Shown in pieces: positions 23,076 through 32,440 of a DNA stretch of 55,859 bases. The translations under genes were made by a program, and so were the position numbers. Under the pieces are notes generated by a model. The model was given only the letters and a program-made list of their open reading frames with translations. It made no database searches and was not told the DNA's origin. Each line of letters starts with the position of its first letter. Within the stretch, counting starts at the first letter, position 1. The DNA is from Asparagopsis taxiformis (Eukaryota > Rhodophyta > Florideophyceae > Bonnemaisoniales > Bonnemaisoniaceae), in NCBI GenBank assembly GCA_030407315.1, contig JALQPE010000998.1, forward strand, positions 1-55,859, read 5' to 3'.

Positions 23076-24856
23076 TTAGTCGCCGCGCGCCGTGGACGCT
23101 GAGAGACGAAGTAATGGGAGTTTGAGTTTGAACTGCGCCGGTTTGAGCGTTTTCGTTAAGACATCAGCTGGGTTTGCATTCGAGGAAATATGAATAGGCC
23201 CAATGAGGCCGTTGTGTACTTGTTCTTTGAGCCAGTGATACTTCACGTCAATGTGCCGAGCATTAGGAGTAGGGTATGACGCTTTGGCAGTAGCAATTGC
23301 AGCCGCATTGTCTATGTAAAGAGGGATAGGTGTGCGGGGAAGATGTTGGATTTCAGTGAGAAAGTTGGCAACGGTTCGGAGTAGTTGAGTAGTATGAAAT
23401 GTTGCAACATATTCAGCGGCATGAGTAGACGGTGATACCGTGCGTTGACGTTTGGACTGCCAAGAGACAGGAGCGCCATTGTAAAAGATGAGGCTGCCTG
23501 TCGTGGAACGGCGTGTGTGGGGCAGGAGGCGTGATCAGAATCTGAGTAGGCCACAATAGAGGAGGTAAATTTCCTGGAGTATGTGATACCAACGTCGGAT
23601 GTGCCGCGTAGATATCGTAACACGCGAAGGGCAGCTAACCAGTGGTGTGTGGTTGGACAACGTGAGTATCGGCCCAGGAAGCCGACGATGTATGAGATAT
23701 CGGGGCGAGTGCAATCGGCAAGGTATCGCAGAGAGCCGATGAGGCCAGTATAGTCATACAGGGATGTGTCGAGGGGTTTAGAGTCACGATTGTTCGGGGC
23801 CAGGAGCTCGGAAGCTATGGGAGAGGGTGACGGTTTGGCAGTGGTGTGTCTGTATTTTTCAAGCAAGGAATTGATGTATCCAGGTTGGGAGATTGTGATA
23901 CCCGACTGAGATTGAGTCACTTTCCAGCCGAGGATGGCAGACACAGGGCCGAGGTCTTTAACCGAGTATTTGCAAAGGAGTGTGGATTTGGTGTGGGAAA
24001 TGAGTGCAGTGGAGTTGGAAATGACCAGGAAGTCATCCACTGTTATGATGAGCAGGATAAATAGCTCTGGGCGGGAAGGATCATGACGTATGAATGAGCA
24101 GGGATCAGAATGGAGCCGTTGAAAATCATGCGACTCCAGGAAGGTGGCAAGGCCTTCTGTGAAAATTCGGCAAGCCTGTTTGCTGCCATACATGTTCCCA
24201 GTGAGTTGGGCGACATGGTGAGGGTGGCGCAGAGAGCCATCAAACCTAGTGGGTTGCTGTACGAATATGGTGCGGTTATCGTTGAATTTTTCATGCAAGA
24301 AGGCGGCTTCGATGTCCCAATGAAGAGCATGGTAGGAGTTTGCTGCGGCAAGAGCAAGAGCCGAGCGGATGGTGTCTCGATGAGTGACGGGGCTGGAGAG
24401 ATTGTACGGATCGTAATGAACGCCTGGGACTTGTTTATCACCGCGTATTGTGCAGCGAACTTTGCGACTGGTGGGAGTACCATCGCTGTTGCGCTTCAAC
24501 TTGAAGACCGTGGTTAAAGGAAGTATTTTGGTTTTAGGAGGAACTTGAGTGCGTGGGACGTATGTGAGGATGCCGCGGGATTCCAAGTTGTTGATCTCCG
24601 TATTCCAAGCCAGTTCCCATTCATGGGCGTCTGGTGCTTTGCGCGCTTGAGAGAGGTTTCTGGGTTCGGTGTGTATGGCGGGAAGACTTGGGTGGGCTGT
24701 GTTAGAGGAGGGGTCATGTGGATCAAAGTAGGTGCGGGTGGGATCCATACTTGGGTGGTATTCTGCAAAATCAGCAGCGCGGCATCGATGTACTGTGTTC
24801 TTGAGTGGATTGAAGACGAAATAATGCCGATAGTCTTGGCGGGCAAGATAGTACAT
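23076..24856 (-). pseudogene. pol: Copia reverse transcriptase and RNase H
   Basis: RT is continuous from about 24700. It contains the polymerase start region (HEWELAWNTEINNLESRGI), FKLKRNSDG, the WDIEAAFLH motif A, the MYGSKQACR motif B and the ITVDDFLV catalytic pair, then the copia connection CTRPDISYIVGFLGRYS. RNase H begins AYSDSDHAS. The frame changes near 23,510-23,525 and continues in another frame with VSW-SKRQ, IDNAAA, RHIDVKYHWLKEQ and the terminal ADVLTK signature (23166-23152), ending at a TAA at 23078-23076. Apart from the one break, all catalytic motifs are present. It copies element RNA into cDNA in cytoplasmic particles. Confidence 0.85.
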
Positions 24857-26019
24857 GAGAATGGCTCGGGGCTCGAGTTTGTGATGGGGCGAACGATCGT
24901 GGACATAACCTTGAGTGCCAAAGGGCAGGAGAGTGGTGACGTCTGGTGTGGTGCCCAGCCAAAGTGCTGCCGGAAGTGACCCATGGGCAGTGTGGGGGGT
25001 GTGGTTGTACGCATCAGTAGCGTTGAGAAGTGCATAGTCAAAAAGGGAGTGAGGAAGACCAGAAGTAAGGAGGCTGGCGCGGGTGGCATCTAATAGGGTG
25101 CGATTGATACGTTCTGCCAGAGAGTTCTCCTGTGGAGTGTGAGGAATAGAAGGATGTGTGCTGATGTCGAGCTGTGCGTATAGCCTTTTTAGGTCTGAAG
25201 AGTAATATTCCCGAGCATTGTCTGACGTGATATGGCGAATGACGTGCGGTGTGTGTGATGTGTGTGATGGATTTGGGTTTTGATGAAAGAAGCTGCAGCA
25301 GATTTGGTAGGGCTGCAGTGAACGGTTAAGTAGCGACTTCCTTCGTCAAGAAAAGTGGAGAAGTATTTGTTGCCGTCAAGGGAAGTGCAAGGGAAGGGAC
25401 CGCATATGTCGGTATGGAGGTGAGAGCCAACTGGAGCTGAGCGTGGATGTCGGCGGAATGGTGCAGCCTTCATTTTGCCGATTGCACAACCTGAACAAGA
25501 TAGTTTAGGAGGGGAATGGAGTAGGGATCGCGGCATGTTGGGCACTAGGTGGTGTTTGGCCATATGATGAATTTTGGTGGGGTGTGCATGATTCAGTTTA
25601 AGATGCCAGTGATGGTAGTCGCGCAGGATGGAAGAGAAAGGAACTTTGATTTTGGGTTTGGTACGGGAGATTCTGACCCGTTCATTGCGATCCCGTTTGC
25701 GATGCCGTCGTGGTTTGTTGACAATGTGAGAGCGGGCAGATTTCTGGAGTGATCGTCTAGCAGGGGGTATGGAGGAGAGACGTTTCATTTTAATTCCATC
25801 GCGTAGTTGTCTTCGAATGGCCAATTTGGAGGGGATGGTGCGTGCAGTATGTGCTTTGTGGAAGGAGAGTGACTTGCGAGGAGAAGCGGTGCTGGATAGA
25901 ATGTATAGGCCCTTATCCTTGGTGGCAGTAGCTAGGACATTCCTGGGGGACGGGGGGGATGACGGTCTTGTGATGTATGCTTTGTCATGTTGGAATACAA
26001 CATCGTGAGACTTGGTCAC
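24857..26019 (-). pseudogene. int: Copia integrase (GAG-pre-integrase and core)
   Basis: The H-H-C-C zinc domain (WHLKLNHAHP ... CSGCAIGKMK) lies near 25,600-25,470. It is followed by the first catalytic Asp (HTDICGPF) and the second Asp region (TFLDEGSRYL). The frame breaks near 25,250 at a GTGTGTGATGTGTGTGATG microsatellite. DNARE and the catalytic Glu region (ENSLAERINRT, near 25,140-25,100) follow in another frame. The N-terminal ~150 residues are basic linker. DDE integration is consistent with the 5-bp target duplication. Confidence 0.78.
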
Positions 26020-26840
26020 TTGGGCAACTGAAAGGAGGTTGGAGTGAAGGTCTGGTCCGACGATAGCCGTATGAGAGGGAAGTAGGATGTTGTCATCAAT
26101 AGGAATGTGTACATTGTCACGGTGGGTGATACGAGATGTGTGTCCATCGGCGGTGCGCGTGCGGGATGAGAATTTTTCATTCCTGGTACAGGATGGATGA
26201 GATGCGACGGGTCAGCACCGGAATCTAAAATATAGGATGTACAGAGAGTGGTGCCACAACGTACGTTGTCGTCTGGTTCATCGTCATCGGAGGTGTTTGG
26301 ATCCTGATACGGGGAGTCATTGTACACGGGATTAGAGAGGTTGGCCTTGCTCCTGGGTATCTTCTTGGTGGCTGTAGGAATTCGGGAGATGGAAGATAGG
26401 TATGAATTGCGCAAACGACATTCGGAGGTGGAGTGGTAGAAGGAGCCGTGCACAGTGCACCATGGTCCGGAATGACCAGGAGGGGGTTTGATGTGATTTT
26501 GCGGGTTAGTGCGCCGTGGCAAGGGTGATTTGCGGGTACGGTGGCGAGGTGAATGGCGGGGCTGTACGGAGCGAGGGAGAAGGTGATGTGCTGCGCGCGT
26601 GACAGTAGCTGTACGCTTAGTGATCTCGTCGTGCCTGACCATCATAGCAACGATGTGGTCTTTGGATAAGGGGGAGCCAGGATGGAGAGCATTATGTGTT
26701 GCGATTGTCTGTAGAAACACTGTCCAGTCAGGATGGTGTTCCAGACCTTCAAGGAGAAATTTTACGGTAGTTTGTTCATTGGATATATCAGGGTAGTTAG
26801 CACGAATCATCAACGCGCGTATTTCGTTGTGTTGCGCCAC
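26016..26840 (-). pseudogene. Copia Gag C-terminal half, zinc knuckle and protease
   Basis: The helical Gag part (ANYPDISNEQTTVKFLLEGL) leads to a zinc-knuckle-like CTVHGSFYHSTSEC. Its spacing is C-x2-H-x4-H-x4-C, so the usual second Cys is His. The aspartic protease active site follows as YILDSGADPSHLIH. The frame is separated from the N-terminal Gag frame by a break near 26,830 and meets the integrase frame at 26,019. Confidence 0.78.
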
Positions 26841-27500
26841 GTAATCAGAGACAGTGAACGTGGAGTCCCATTTGATGCTTTGTGCTTTTCCGCGAAGGTT
26901 GTCATCAGTGTGTTCCGGATTTCGAGCGGTAGGTGACTGTGGATCTTGGAGAAAAGAGTGTGCACGGAGCCAGAAAGTTCGGCATCCGTAAAGAGTGCCA
27001 TGACTTCCGTGGACAGGGATGGGAGAACGAGGAGTTGAGCTTGTGAGTGTTTGTCACGATGCAACGCAGCTTCCTCCGGTATGCTAGTGTTCGGTACAGC
27101 TTGGAGGAGATAGTCGAGTACCTTGTGCATTCGCGCATGGTGTTCAACACTGATTCGCCAAGGGATATAGTTGGAGAAGGTGAGGAGGGGAATGTCGACC
27201 TGATGTTGGAAGGGAACGAAGGGGTAGACATCGGAACAGCGAGATAATGGGCACGGACGGTGTCGGGTGAGTGGGGAGTTGGCGGGAGTTGTCGTCGCCG
27301 GATGGTAGAGTGTGGCGGGAGTTGTCGTCGCCGGATGGTAGAGTGTGGCGGGAGTTGTCGTCGCCGGATGGTAAAGTGTGGCGGGAGTTGTCGTCGCCGG
27401 ATGGTAAAGAGCCGGAAAAGGCAGATATGCTGTCAGGGGGATTGGTGATCTGAATGTGGATGACGGCGGGTGGGCTTTCGCAGTGTGCGTCTGGGTCCAT
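26810..27500 (-). pseudogene. gag: Copia Gag N-terminal part with minisatellite
   Basis: Gag begins at an ATG (27500-27498) that lies inside the primer-binding site. The first ~75 residues contain four tandem copies of LPSGDDNSRHT or a close variant, encoded by a 33-bp repeat. The frame then changes near 27,140 into 27130-26810, a helical Gag segment (LFTDAELSGSVHTLFSKIHSHL). No function is known beyond particle assembly. Confidence 0.65.
27281..27412 (+). repeat. 33-bp minisatellite, four units, inside gag
   Basis: Unit GGCGGGAGTTGTCGTCGCCG + 13 bp, repeated at 27281, 27314, 27347 and 27380. The third and fourth units differ from the first two by G to A in the tail. Its length keeps the gag frame. 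Confidence 0.9.
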
Positions 27501-27504
27501 AACC
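27491..27504 (-). promoter_or_regulatory. Primer-binding site, half-tRNA initiator Met type
   Basis: The coding strand reads GGTTATGGACCCAG directly after the 5' LTR. This is complementary (13 of 14, with G to A at one place) to the anticodon stem-loop of eukaryotic initiator tRNA-Met, the known priming mode of copia. It is not the usual TGG... complement of a tRNA 3' end. Confidence 0.8.
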
Positions 27505-27616
27505 TGTGAAGAGGATCAATGTCTCTTGGTTCAGTTTACTGAGCAGGAGCGACGGCGGATGATCTAAGTACTGGTTGTGTACTGTAATGCATATTGAATA
27601 TGAAAGTTATTTGTTA
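27505..27616 (-). repeat. 5' LTR of the younger copia element
   Basis: 112 bp, matching 22917-23028. It ends at the GCGAG duplication on one side and the primer site on the other. Confidence 0.85.
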
Positions 27617-28020
27617 GCGAGGCGAAGTAATGGGAGTTTGTGTGTGAACTGGGCAGGTTTGAGTGACTTCGTGAGTAGGTCAGCGGGGGTTTGTGTTGTG
27701 GATATGTGTGTTGGTGATATGAGGCCGTTCTGAACTGCTCCCGGAGCCAGTGATACTTAACATCGACATGGCGCGATCTAGGCGTGGGGTGTTTGGCCGT
27801 TGCAGATGTGATCGCTGCTGTGTTGTCGATGAAAAGGTCGACAGGTGTGTTGTCATGGCCCGGGAGGGAGGCTAAGAAGCCTACGATTGTTTGAATTAGC
27901 TGTGTTGTGTGAAAGGTGTGGAACAACGTTAGTTCTAGATAGCTGGTACGAGCTACGGACACGCTGTCCTTACGAAACGAAACGAGCAGTCCACCCGCTG
28001 GTGTTTGACTGTATTGTTAG
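27617..28020 (-). mobile_element. RNase H end of the older copia element
   Basis: The minus strand encodes a diverged copia RNase H C-terminus. A VSF-RKDSV region (compare VSW-SKRQ) starts near 27,990, then HTTQL, IDNTAAI, RHVDVKYHWLREQ and, after a frame break, ADLLTK near 27,690. It is clearly related to, but distinct from, the younger element's RNase H. Similarity fades near 28,020, where the GC-rich island begins, so the rest of the older element is missing. Confidence 0.7.
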
Positions 28021-28955
28021 AACGGTAGAAGGTAGAGTGGTTAGCGAGTAGACACGAGCGTCACGACGCAACAATCCACGCGAGGATTACGTTAGCAAAC
28101 GAGGTGGTACGTCACCGGAGGCGCTCTCAACCAAGCCCGGAGGCACTACACGCAATCAGCCTTACGTGCGGCGATGGGTAGGGAGTACGCAGCTCGACGG
28201 AGACGAAGCCTCGTTAGGCAGAACGTAAACGTAAAACGTAGAAGTCAGTCGTAGACTAGAGCCGTTGCCCGATCGTTGTCTTGTCCCCTTTCCCTCCCGG
28301 CACGATGCCAATACCTATATGGCCACGATGGCATCGCTTTACAGTGTAAACACTGTCGTAACGTCCCCGAATGGGAAAGGACCTTGTGGTCACACGTAGG
28401 GACCCGTTGGCCCGTTGGCCGTTGCCAGTACGTTCGTTGCACACGTGTGCCGGTTGCGCGCGCGCATGCGCCAGCAATGTTCGTGCATTGCTGTCGCCGG
28501 TCGTGTCCGCCGAGATTCGAATTCCGCGGAAAAACGTAAATATTTGCAATTTCGGAATTGCCACGTATACTACACAGCCCCACCCCCACACGTGGACGTC
28601 CCCGCCACGCGAGGCCCTTCAGGACGCGCCTGAGACACGGGGCCGTGGCGCCTTTTCGGGTACAACTGCGGACGTGGCAGTTGTCCCGAAAAATCTCGTT
28701 TAAAACGTACGCGGCCCGGTTGGCTGATCGAATCGCCACGGCGCCGGAGCGCGCGCGTGCGCTCCGGCTCTTTCGTAATCATCGAGGCCCGCCCGTTGGC
28801 ATCGTACGTCAATGCCTCGCTTAGGCGTTTCCCTGCAACGAATGCAGTGTCCAATTCCACCACGCGGGAGTGCTTCAATTCAGCGCGATACGTGCGCAGG
28901 CCGCGGCCTTTTCGTGAATCTGCCAGCGGGCATTACGACAACGGTCGTCCGAAGG

Positions 28956-28964
28956 TTATTTAAG
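28956..28964 (+). promoter_or_regulatory. TATA-like box before the orphan ORF
   Basis: TTATTTAAG is the only AT-rich core-promoter-like word in the GC-rich leader, about 205 nt before the ATG at 29170. A pyrimidine-rich stretch (28,995-29,100) lies between them and could be a leader. Confidence 0.4.
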
Positions 28965-29169
28965 CCGCAGATTAACGTGATAGCGATCGTCGCTCACCCT
29001 TCCTCTCACCATCGTCATCCAGGCCGTTGCCTTTCGTTCTTCCTTACCTTTTCCCCCGCTGGGTACTACTACCTCCGTTCCTTTCGTTCTCTTGTTCCGT
29101 TTCGCCCGCGTGGCTCTCGTTCTCGTGCTCGTTGCACTGTTCGTCTTCGTTGCGTACGAACTGACCACG

Positions 29170-31398
29170 ATGGTCACTACGCGTAGCACCGATACCCACA
29201 CTCCGCGGCCCGCCGGCTCTGCTGGAGGTGGAGCGAGGAACCCTTCGCAGGGCGCTCCCTCCCTCGTCGGGGCCGGTGCGCCGCCGGCGACGGAAGCGTC
29301 CGTCGCGCCCGCCCCATCCGTTAGGGCGGGTCAAGCCGTTGCTTCGCAGGCCGTCGCCTCTTCGTCTCGCCCGATGGCTCCGTCTCGCCTGGTGGCTTCC
29401 GTGACGCCTGCCGAGGCTGCTAGGGCCGATGCCCCACGTGATGATGACGCAACGGCGTCCGACTCGGGGAATTCGTCACCCGTCATTCCGGATGCCGCGG
29501 CCCCGTCGATGGGTGTAGCCGCGATGGCAGCGGCCGCTCGTTCGCGTCGTGCTGTGGCGGCGGCCCGCACGGGCGTGCCTCGTCGTGACGGCTCGCCGCG
29601 TTCCCCTCGCCAGGATCCCTCGCCGGAGGGTGGTGACCCCGTTGGGACAGTCGGCACCGCCTCACGTGGCGGTGCGGCGCTAAACGTAGGCGTCCTGACC
29701 CACGCGTGGGCTGCGTTGCCCCGCGTGGGCATTACGGATGACGATCTCGCCACGTTGGCCAGAGATCGTCTGGACGCCCGCGCGGTCGTCGACTATATGC
29801 GTTCCGCCGAGGATACGTGGGGGCGGGCAGCCGGGCGTCGTTTCGCCAACGGGCCACCGGGATCGGAACGTTACCAGATCCCGGCGTCGATACGTTGCGA
29901 CCGCTCGTGGTTGCGTGACGTCAACGACGCGATCTACGTCGATCGTATGGACGCGTTCCTGTGGAAGGGGACGCCCGAGGAACCGCCGTTCATCTCGGTG
30001 GCGTCCGTATTCGTATGTCCGCGGACACTTTCCGAACGGCAACGTGCCGAATGGAAGACTGCTCTTTCGTTGAGCGTCATCTCCAAGAGCGTAGTGTCGT
30101 ACGACGACCATTTCGCGCTCCGTCACGTGAACGCAGACGACTACCGCGTGTCGCACGCGTCAGCTCCGTGGGTCGTCCCGAGCGAGCTCTACTTCCCGCC
30201 GTTGCCGGAAGTAGTAGAGGAGTTTCCGTACCCCCGTGGGTCGTCCACGTTGTTACCACGCGTGGTACATTATTTCACCGATGCCGTGAAGGACGCGCCT
30301 GCCCCCGTGAAGGAACGTTTCCTCATGGCCGTGGATATCGAACACGCAGCGATGCTCGCATGCTCGCTGTTCGTGGAACGTCGTGTGTTCGGGCGCGCGT
30401 GCCTACTGCCGGAGTCCACGTTGGACTTCCTGGCCGACTACGAGATGCTTCGTGCAATCCCGGTGGACGGTTCCGACACGTTTGTCTCCGTTACCAGCGC
30501 GTTGGCTGAGGCTCGCGGCGCCCTTGCGTTGGGGCCGGAGTATCGCGTTGTACGCCCGGATTACGCGACCGGGGACAACCAAGAGTTCGTCCAGGTACGA
30601 AGTGATGGGGCTTACGTGCCGCGGGTCGCTTCCCGTTCCGAACGCCGTCGTGGCAATCGTGCCGGTTATTTCGGCGGCCTCGGGGGCAACGAGCGCCCCC
30701 GAGGGACGCGTTCTGGCCGTCGTGGCCATCAAAACGAAGCGCCGCGTGCGCCGGATCCTCGAGAGGTCGTGCCACGCGAGGCTACGGGAGGGGGCAACGT
30801 TGCCCACGTCAGTCGTCCGGATGTGGCCACGCCGGCCGAACGCGCGCCACGCTTCGTTAGCCTGGACGACCGCGTCTCCGATGAGGATGCCCGTCGGCTT
30901 CTCGGTACGTCGATGGCCGCTCCGCCTCGTGCGGACGGCTGGGTTATTCGTTCCCTCATCTCGTCCGTGGCTCGCGCAGCCGAAGAGTTCAGGGCCCAGA
31001 CGTTGGACCTGACTGCCCGCTTGGCAACGGAACGCGCGATTTCCGAGCGTCTCGCCGCGGCGACTCGTAGTTACGCGCCGCCCGTTGGCGTTCGTAATGA
31101 ACCTTACGGTTATGCGAGTGGCGGCGGCTTCGGCGACCCCGTCGGGTATGGTCACGCAGCGGCGTACCTGCCACGCGACCCCGCTTCGGCGCGCCCTTCG
31201 GATACGCGCAGTCACGGGACTGCGGATCCTTACGCTAGGGATCCCGCGTCGCGTCGCGAGCGAGCCCCCGTGGTCACGCAGACCGTCGATCCGTATGCGC
31301 CGGGCTTCGTTCAGCCCAGTCGCAGCCGCAGCCACGATAGCCGCGGCGAAGGCCCTGGTCCGTATGACTCTGCGGGCAAGCGTTCTCGTCGCTACTAG
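29170..31398 (+). CDS. Orphan Gag-like, RG-rich protein of the GC-rich island
   Basis: An intact 742-codon frame from the ATG at 29170 (MVTTRSTD). The frame is open upstream, but only with a TTG, so the ATG is preferred. Residues 1-170 are Ala/Pro/Ser/Arg-rich and probably disordered. Residues about 175-470 look folded (RVGITDDDLATLARDRLDAR, FLWKGTPEEPPFISVASVFV). Residues about 488-525 are an Arg/Gly-rich basic patch (SERRRGN..RSGRRGHQ) of RNA-binding type. A helical stretch follows (ARAAEEFRAQTLDLTARLA), then a disordered Tyr/Pro/Ser/Arg tail ending KRSRRY, a possible nuclear signal. There is no zinc knuckle, RT or enzyme motif. The overall build resembles a retroelement ORF1/Gag or a capsid or nucleoprotein, but no family is recognised. 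Codon use is far more GC-rich than in neighbouring genes. Confidence 0.75.
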   Translation: MVTTRSTDTHTPRPAGSAGGGARNPSQGAPSLVGAGAPPATEASVAPAPSVRAGQAVASQAVASSSRPMAPSRLVASVTPAEAARADAPRDDDATASDSGNSSPVIPDAAAPSMGVAAMAAAARSRRAVAAARTGVPRRDGSPRSPRQDPSPEGGDPVGTVGTASRGGAALNVGVLTHAWAALPRVGITDDDLATLARDRLDARAVVDYMRSAEDTWGRAAGRRFANGPPGSERYQIPASIRCDRSWLRDVNDAIYVDRMDAFLWKGTPEEPPFISVASVFVCPRTLSERQRAEWKTALSLSVISKSVVSYDDHFALRHVNADDYRVSHASAPWVVPSELYFPPLPEVVEEFPYPRGSSTLLPRVVHYFTDAVKDAPAPVKERFLMAVDIEHAAMLACSLFVERRVFGRACLLPESTLDFLADYEMLRAIPVDGSDTFVSVTSALAEARGALALGPEYRVVRPDYATGDNQEFVQVRSDGAYVPRVASRSERRRGNRAGYFGGLGGNERPRGTRSGRRGHQNEAPRAPDPREVVPREATGGGNVAHVSRPDVATPAERAPRFVSLDDRVSDEDARRLLGTSMAAPPRADGWVIRSLISSVARAAEEFRAQTLDLTARLATERAISERLAAATRSYAPPVGVRNEPYGYASGGGFGDPVGYGHAAAYLPRDPASARPSDTRSHGTADPYARDPASRRERAPVVTQTVDPYAPGFVQPSRSRSHDSRGEGPGPYDSAGKRSRRY

Positions 31399-31532
31399 GT
31401 CGTTCCTAGGTTAGTTCGTAGGCCACGTCGGCTCCAGCATCGTGTTACTTCGTAAACTTCGTCTTGTTTCTTTGCGTAATCGCATGGCTCCGTTGAGCTT
31501 CGTAATTTGCGTTTGGCAGGTCGTCTGCAGCG

Positions 31533-31561
31533 GGGGAGGGGTTAGCGTTAAGCCCCTCCCC
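31533..31561 (+). terminator. Strong hairpin followed by T-run after the orphan ORF
   Basis: A perfect 9-bp stem GGGGAGGGG/CCCCTCCCC with an 11-nt loop lies 135 nt after the stop codon. It is followed by ACAATTTTTTG. It could be a 3'-end processing or stability element; the terminator label is by shape only. Confidence 0.4.
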
Positions 31562-31740
31562 ACAATTTTTTGTTGTGGCGTCTACCCCGTCGGGTGTCGT
31601 AAGGCTTACGTAGCCCGTGCTTCGAGTTCGCGGCGGCGCGTGCCCGTTGGCAGGTTCATAACACACGCAATTATTCGGCAAAGCGGCGGCGCGTAGCGGC
31701 GGCTTTTCACTGCGGGTGGTACGTTAACCTCGATCGTTTA

Positions 31741-32440
31741 GCCCGTTGGCGTGCGTATCATTTAGTAACTAACTCGGAAATCGTTTCCGCCGTCGCTTCT
31801 CGTTCGAATGACCCCGTCGGGTGTCGAATTCCGTTGAACATTCGAGCTCTTTAGCGCGTAGCACGTCGGTGCTAATTTTAATTTGCTCCGATGAGCTAGG
31901 TGAAAGTTTCATCGAACGTCAGACCGACTCGCACGTGAGTCGGTTTGACGTTCTACGCCGTGGCGTGTACGCAGCAATTCGTCGCAGTACGTTGCGGTTT
32001 CGCGGACGACGTGGTGGCCGGCGGGCTTGGCTTTTCGTATAGCCATTGACGTCATTAGCGCCGTCGCGCTTCACGTTCCCGCGGCTTCACGTTGGCCAGT
32101 GGCGTTATCATTTTGTAACTATCTCGGAATTCGTTTCCGCCGTCGTTCCTCGTGCGGATAACCCCGTCGGGTGTCGAATTCCGTTGAGCATTCGAGCTCT
32201 TTGGCACGTAGCACGTCGGTGCCAATTTTAATTTGCTCCGATGAGCTGGACGGAAAATTCGCCAAACTTCAGGCCGACTCGCGCGTGAGTTGGCTTGACG
32301 TTTCACGCCGTTGCGTGTACGCGGCGGTGCGTCGTGGTGCGTCGCAGTTCCGTTGACAACGTCTTTGCCGGCGGGCTTGGCTTTTCGTATAGCCGTTAAC
32401 ACCGTTAGCGCCGTCGCGCTTTACGTTCCCGCGGCTTCAC
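31741..32440 (+). repeat. Two tandem ~350-bp repeats plus a truncated third
   Basis: 31741-32090 and 32091-32440 align over their length. Shared landmarks include CTCGGAA[A/T]TCGTTTCCGCCG, ACCCCGTCGGGTGTCGAATT (31811 and 32161, exactly 350 bp apart) and CCGTCGCGCTT[C/T]ACGTTCCC. The next ~25 bp start a third unit. They are diverged by point changes, so the duplication is not recent. No conserved coding frame. Confidence 0.85.

Larger units (their letters stand above)
22917..27616 (-). mobile_element. Ty1/copia-like LTR retrotransposon, complete but frame-broken
   Basis: Bounded by 112-bp LTRs (27505-27616 upstream, 22917-23028 downstream) and flanked on both sides by the 5-bp target duplication GCGAG (22912-22916 and 27617-27621). 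Domain order on the minus strand is Gag, zinc knuckle, protease, integrase, RT, RNase H, which is diagnostic of copia. A primer site abuts the 5' LTR. Frame breaks lie in gag (~26,830), integrase (~25,250) and RNase H (~23,515), so the copy is not autonomous unless these are sequencing errors. It inserted into an older relative. Confidence 0.9.

Noticed and set aside
27281..27412. CRISPR-like repeat array
   Set aside because: The repeats are contiguous with no spacers and encode part of Gag; the genome is eukaryotic.
22917..28020. Two tandem copia elements sharing an LTR
   Set aside because: The GCGAG target duplication and gap-free rejoining of flanks show a nested insertion instead.
29092..29169. 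N-terminal membrane segment for the orphan ORF (hydrophobic Val/Leu-rich run)
   Set aside because: It needs a TTG start; the first ATG is at 29170, and the upstream codons probably are leader sequence rich in CGT/GTT words.
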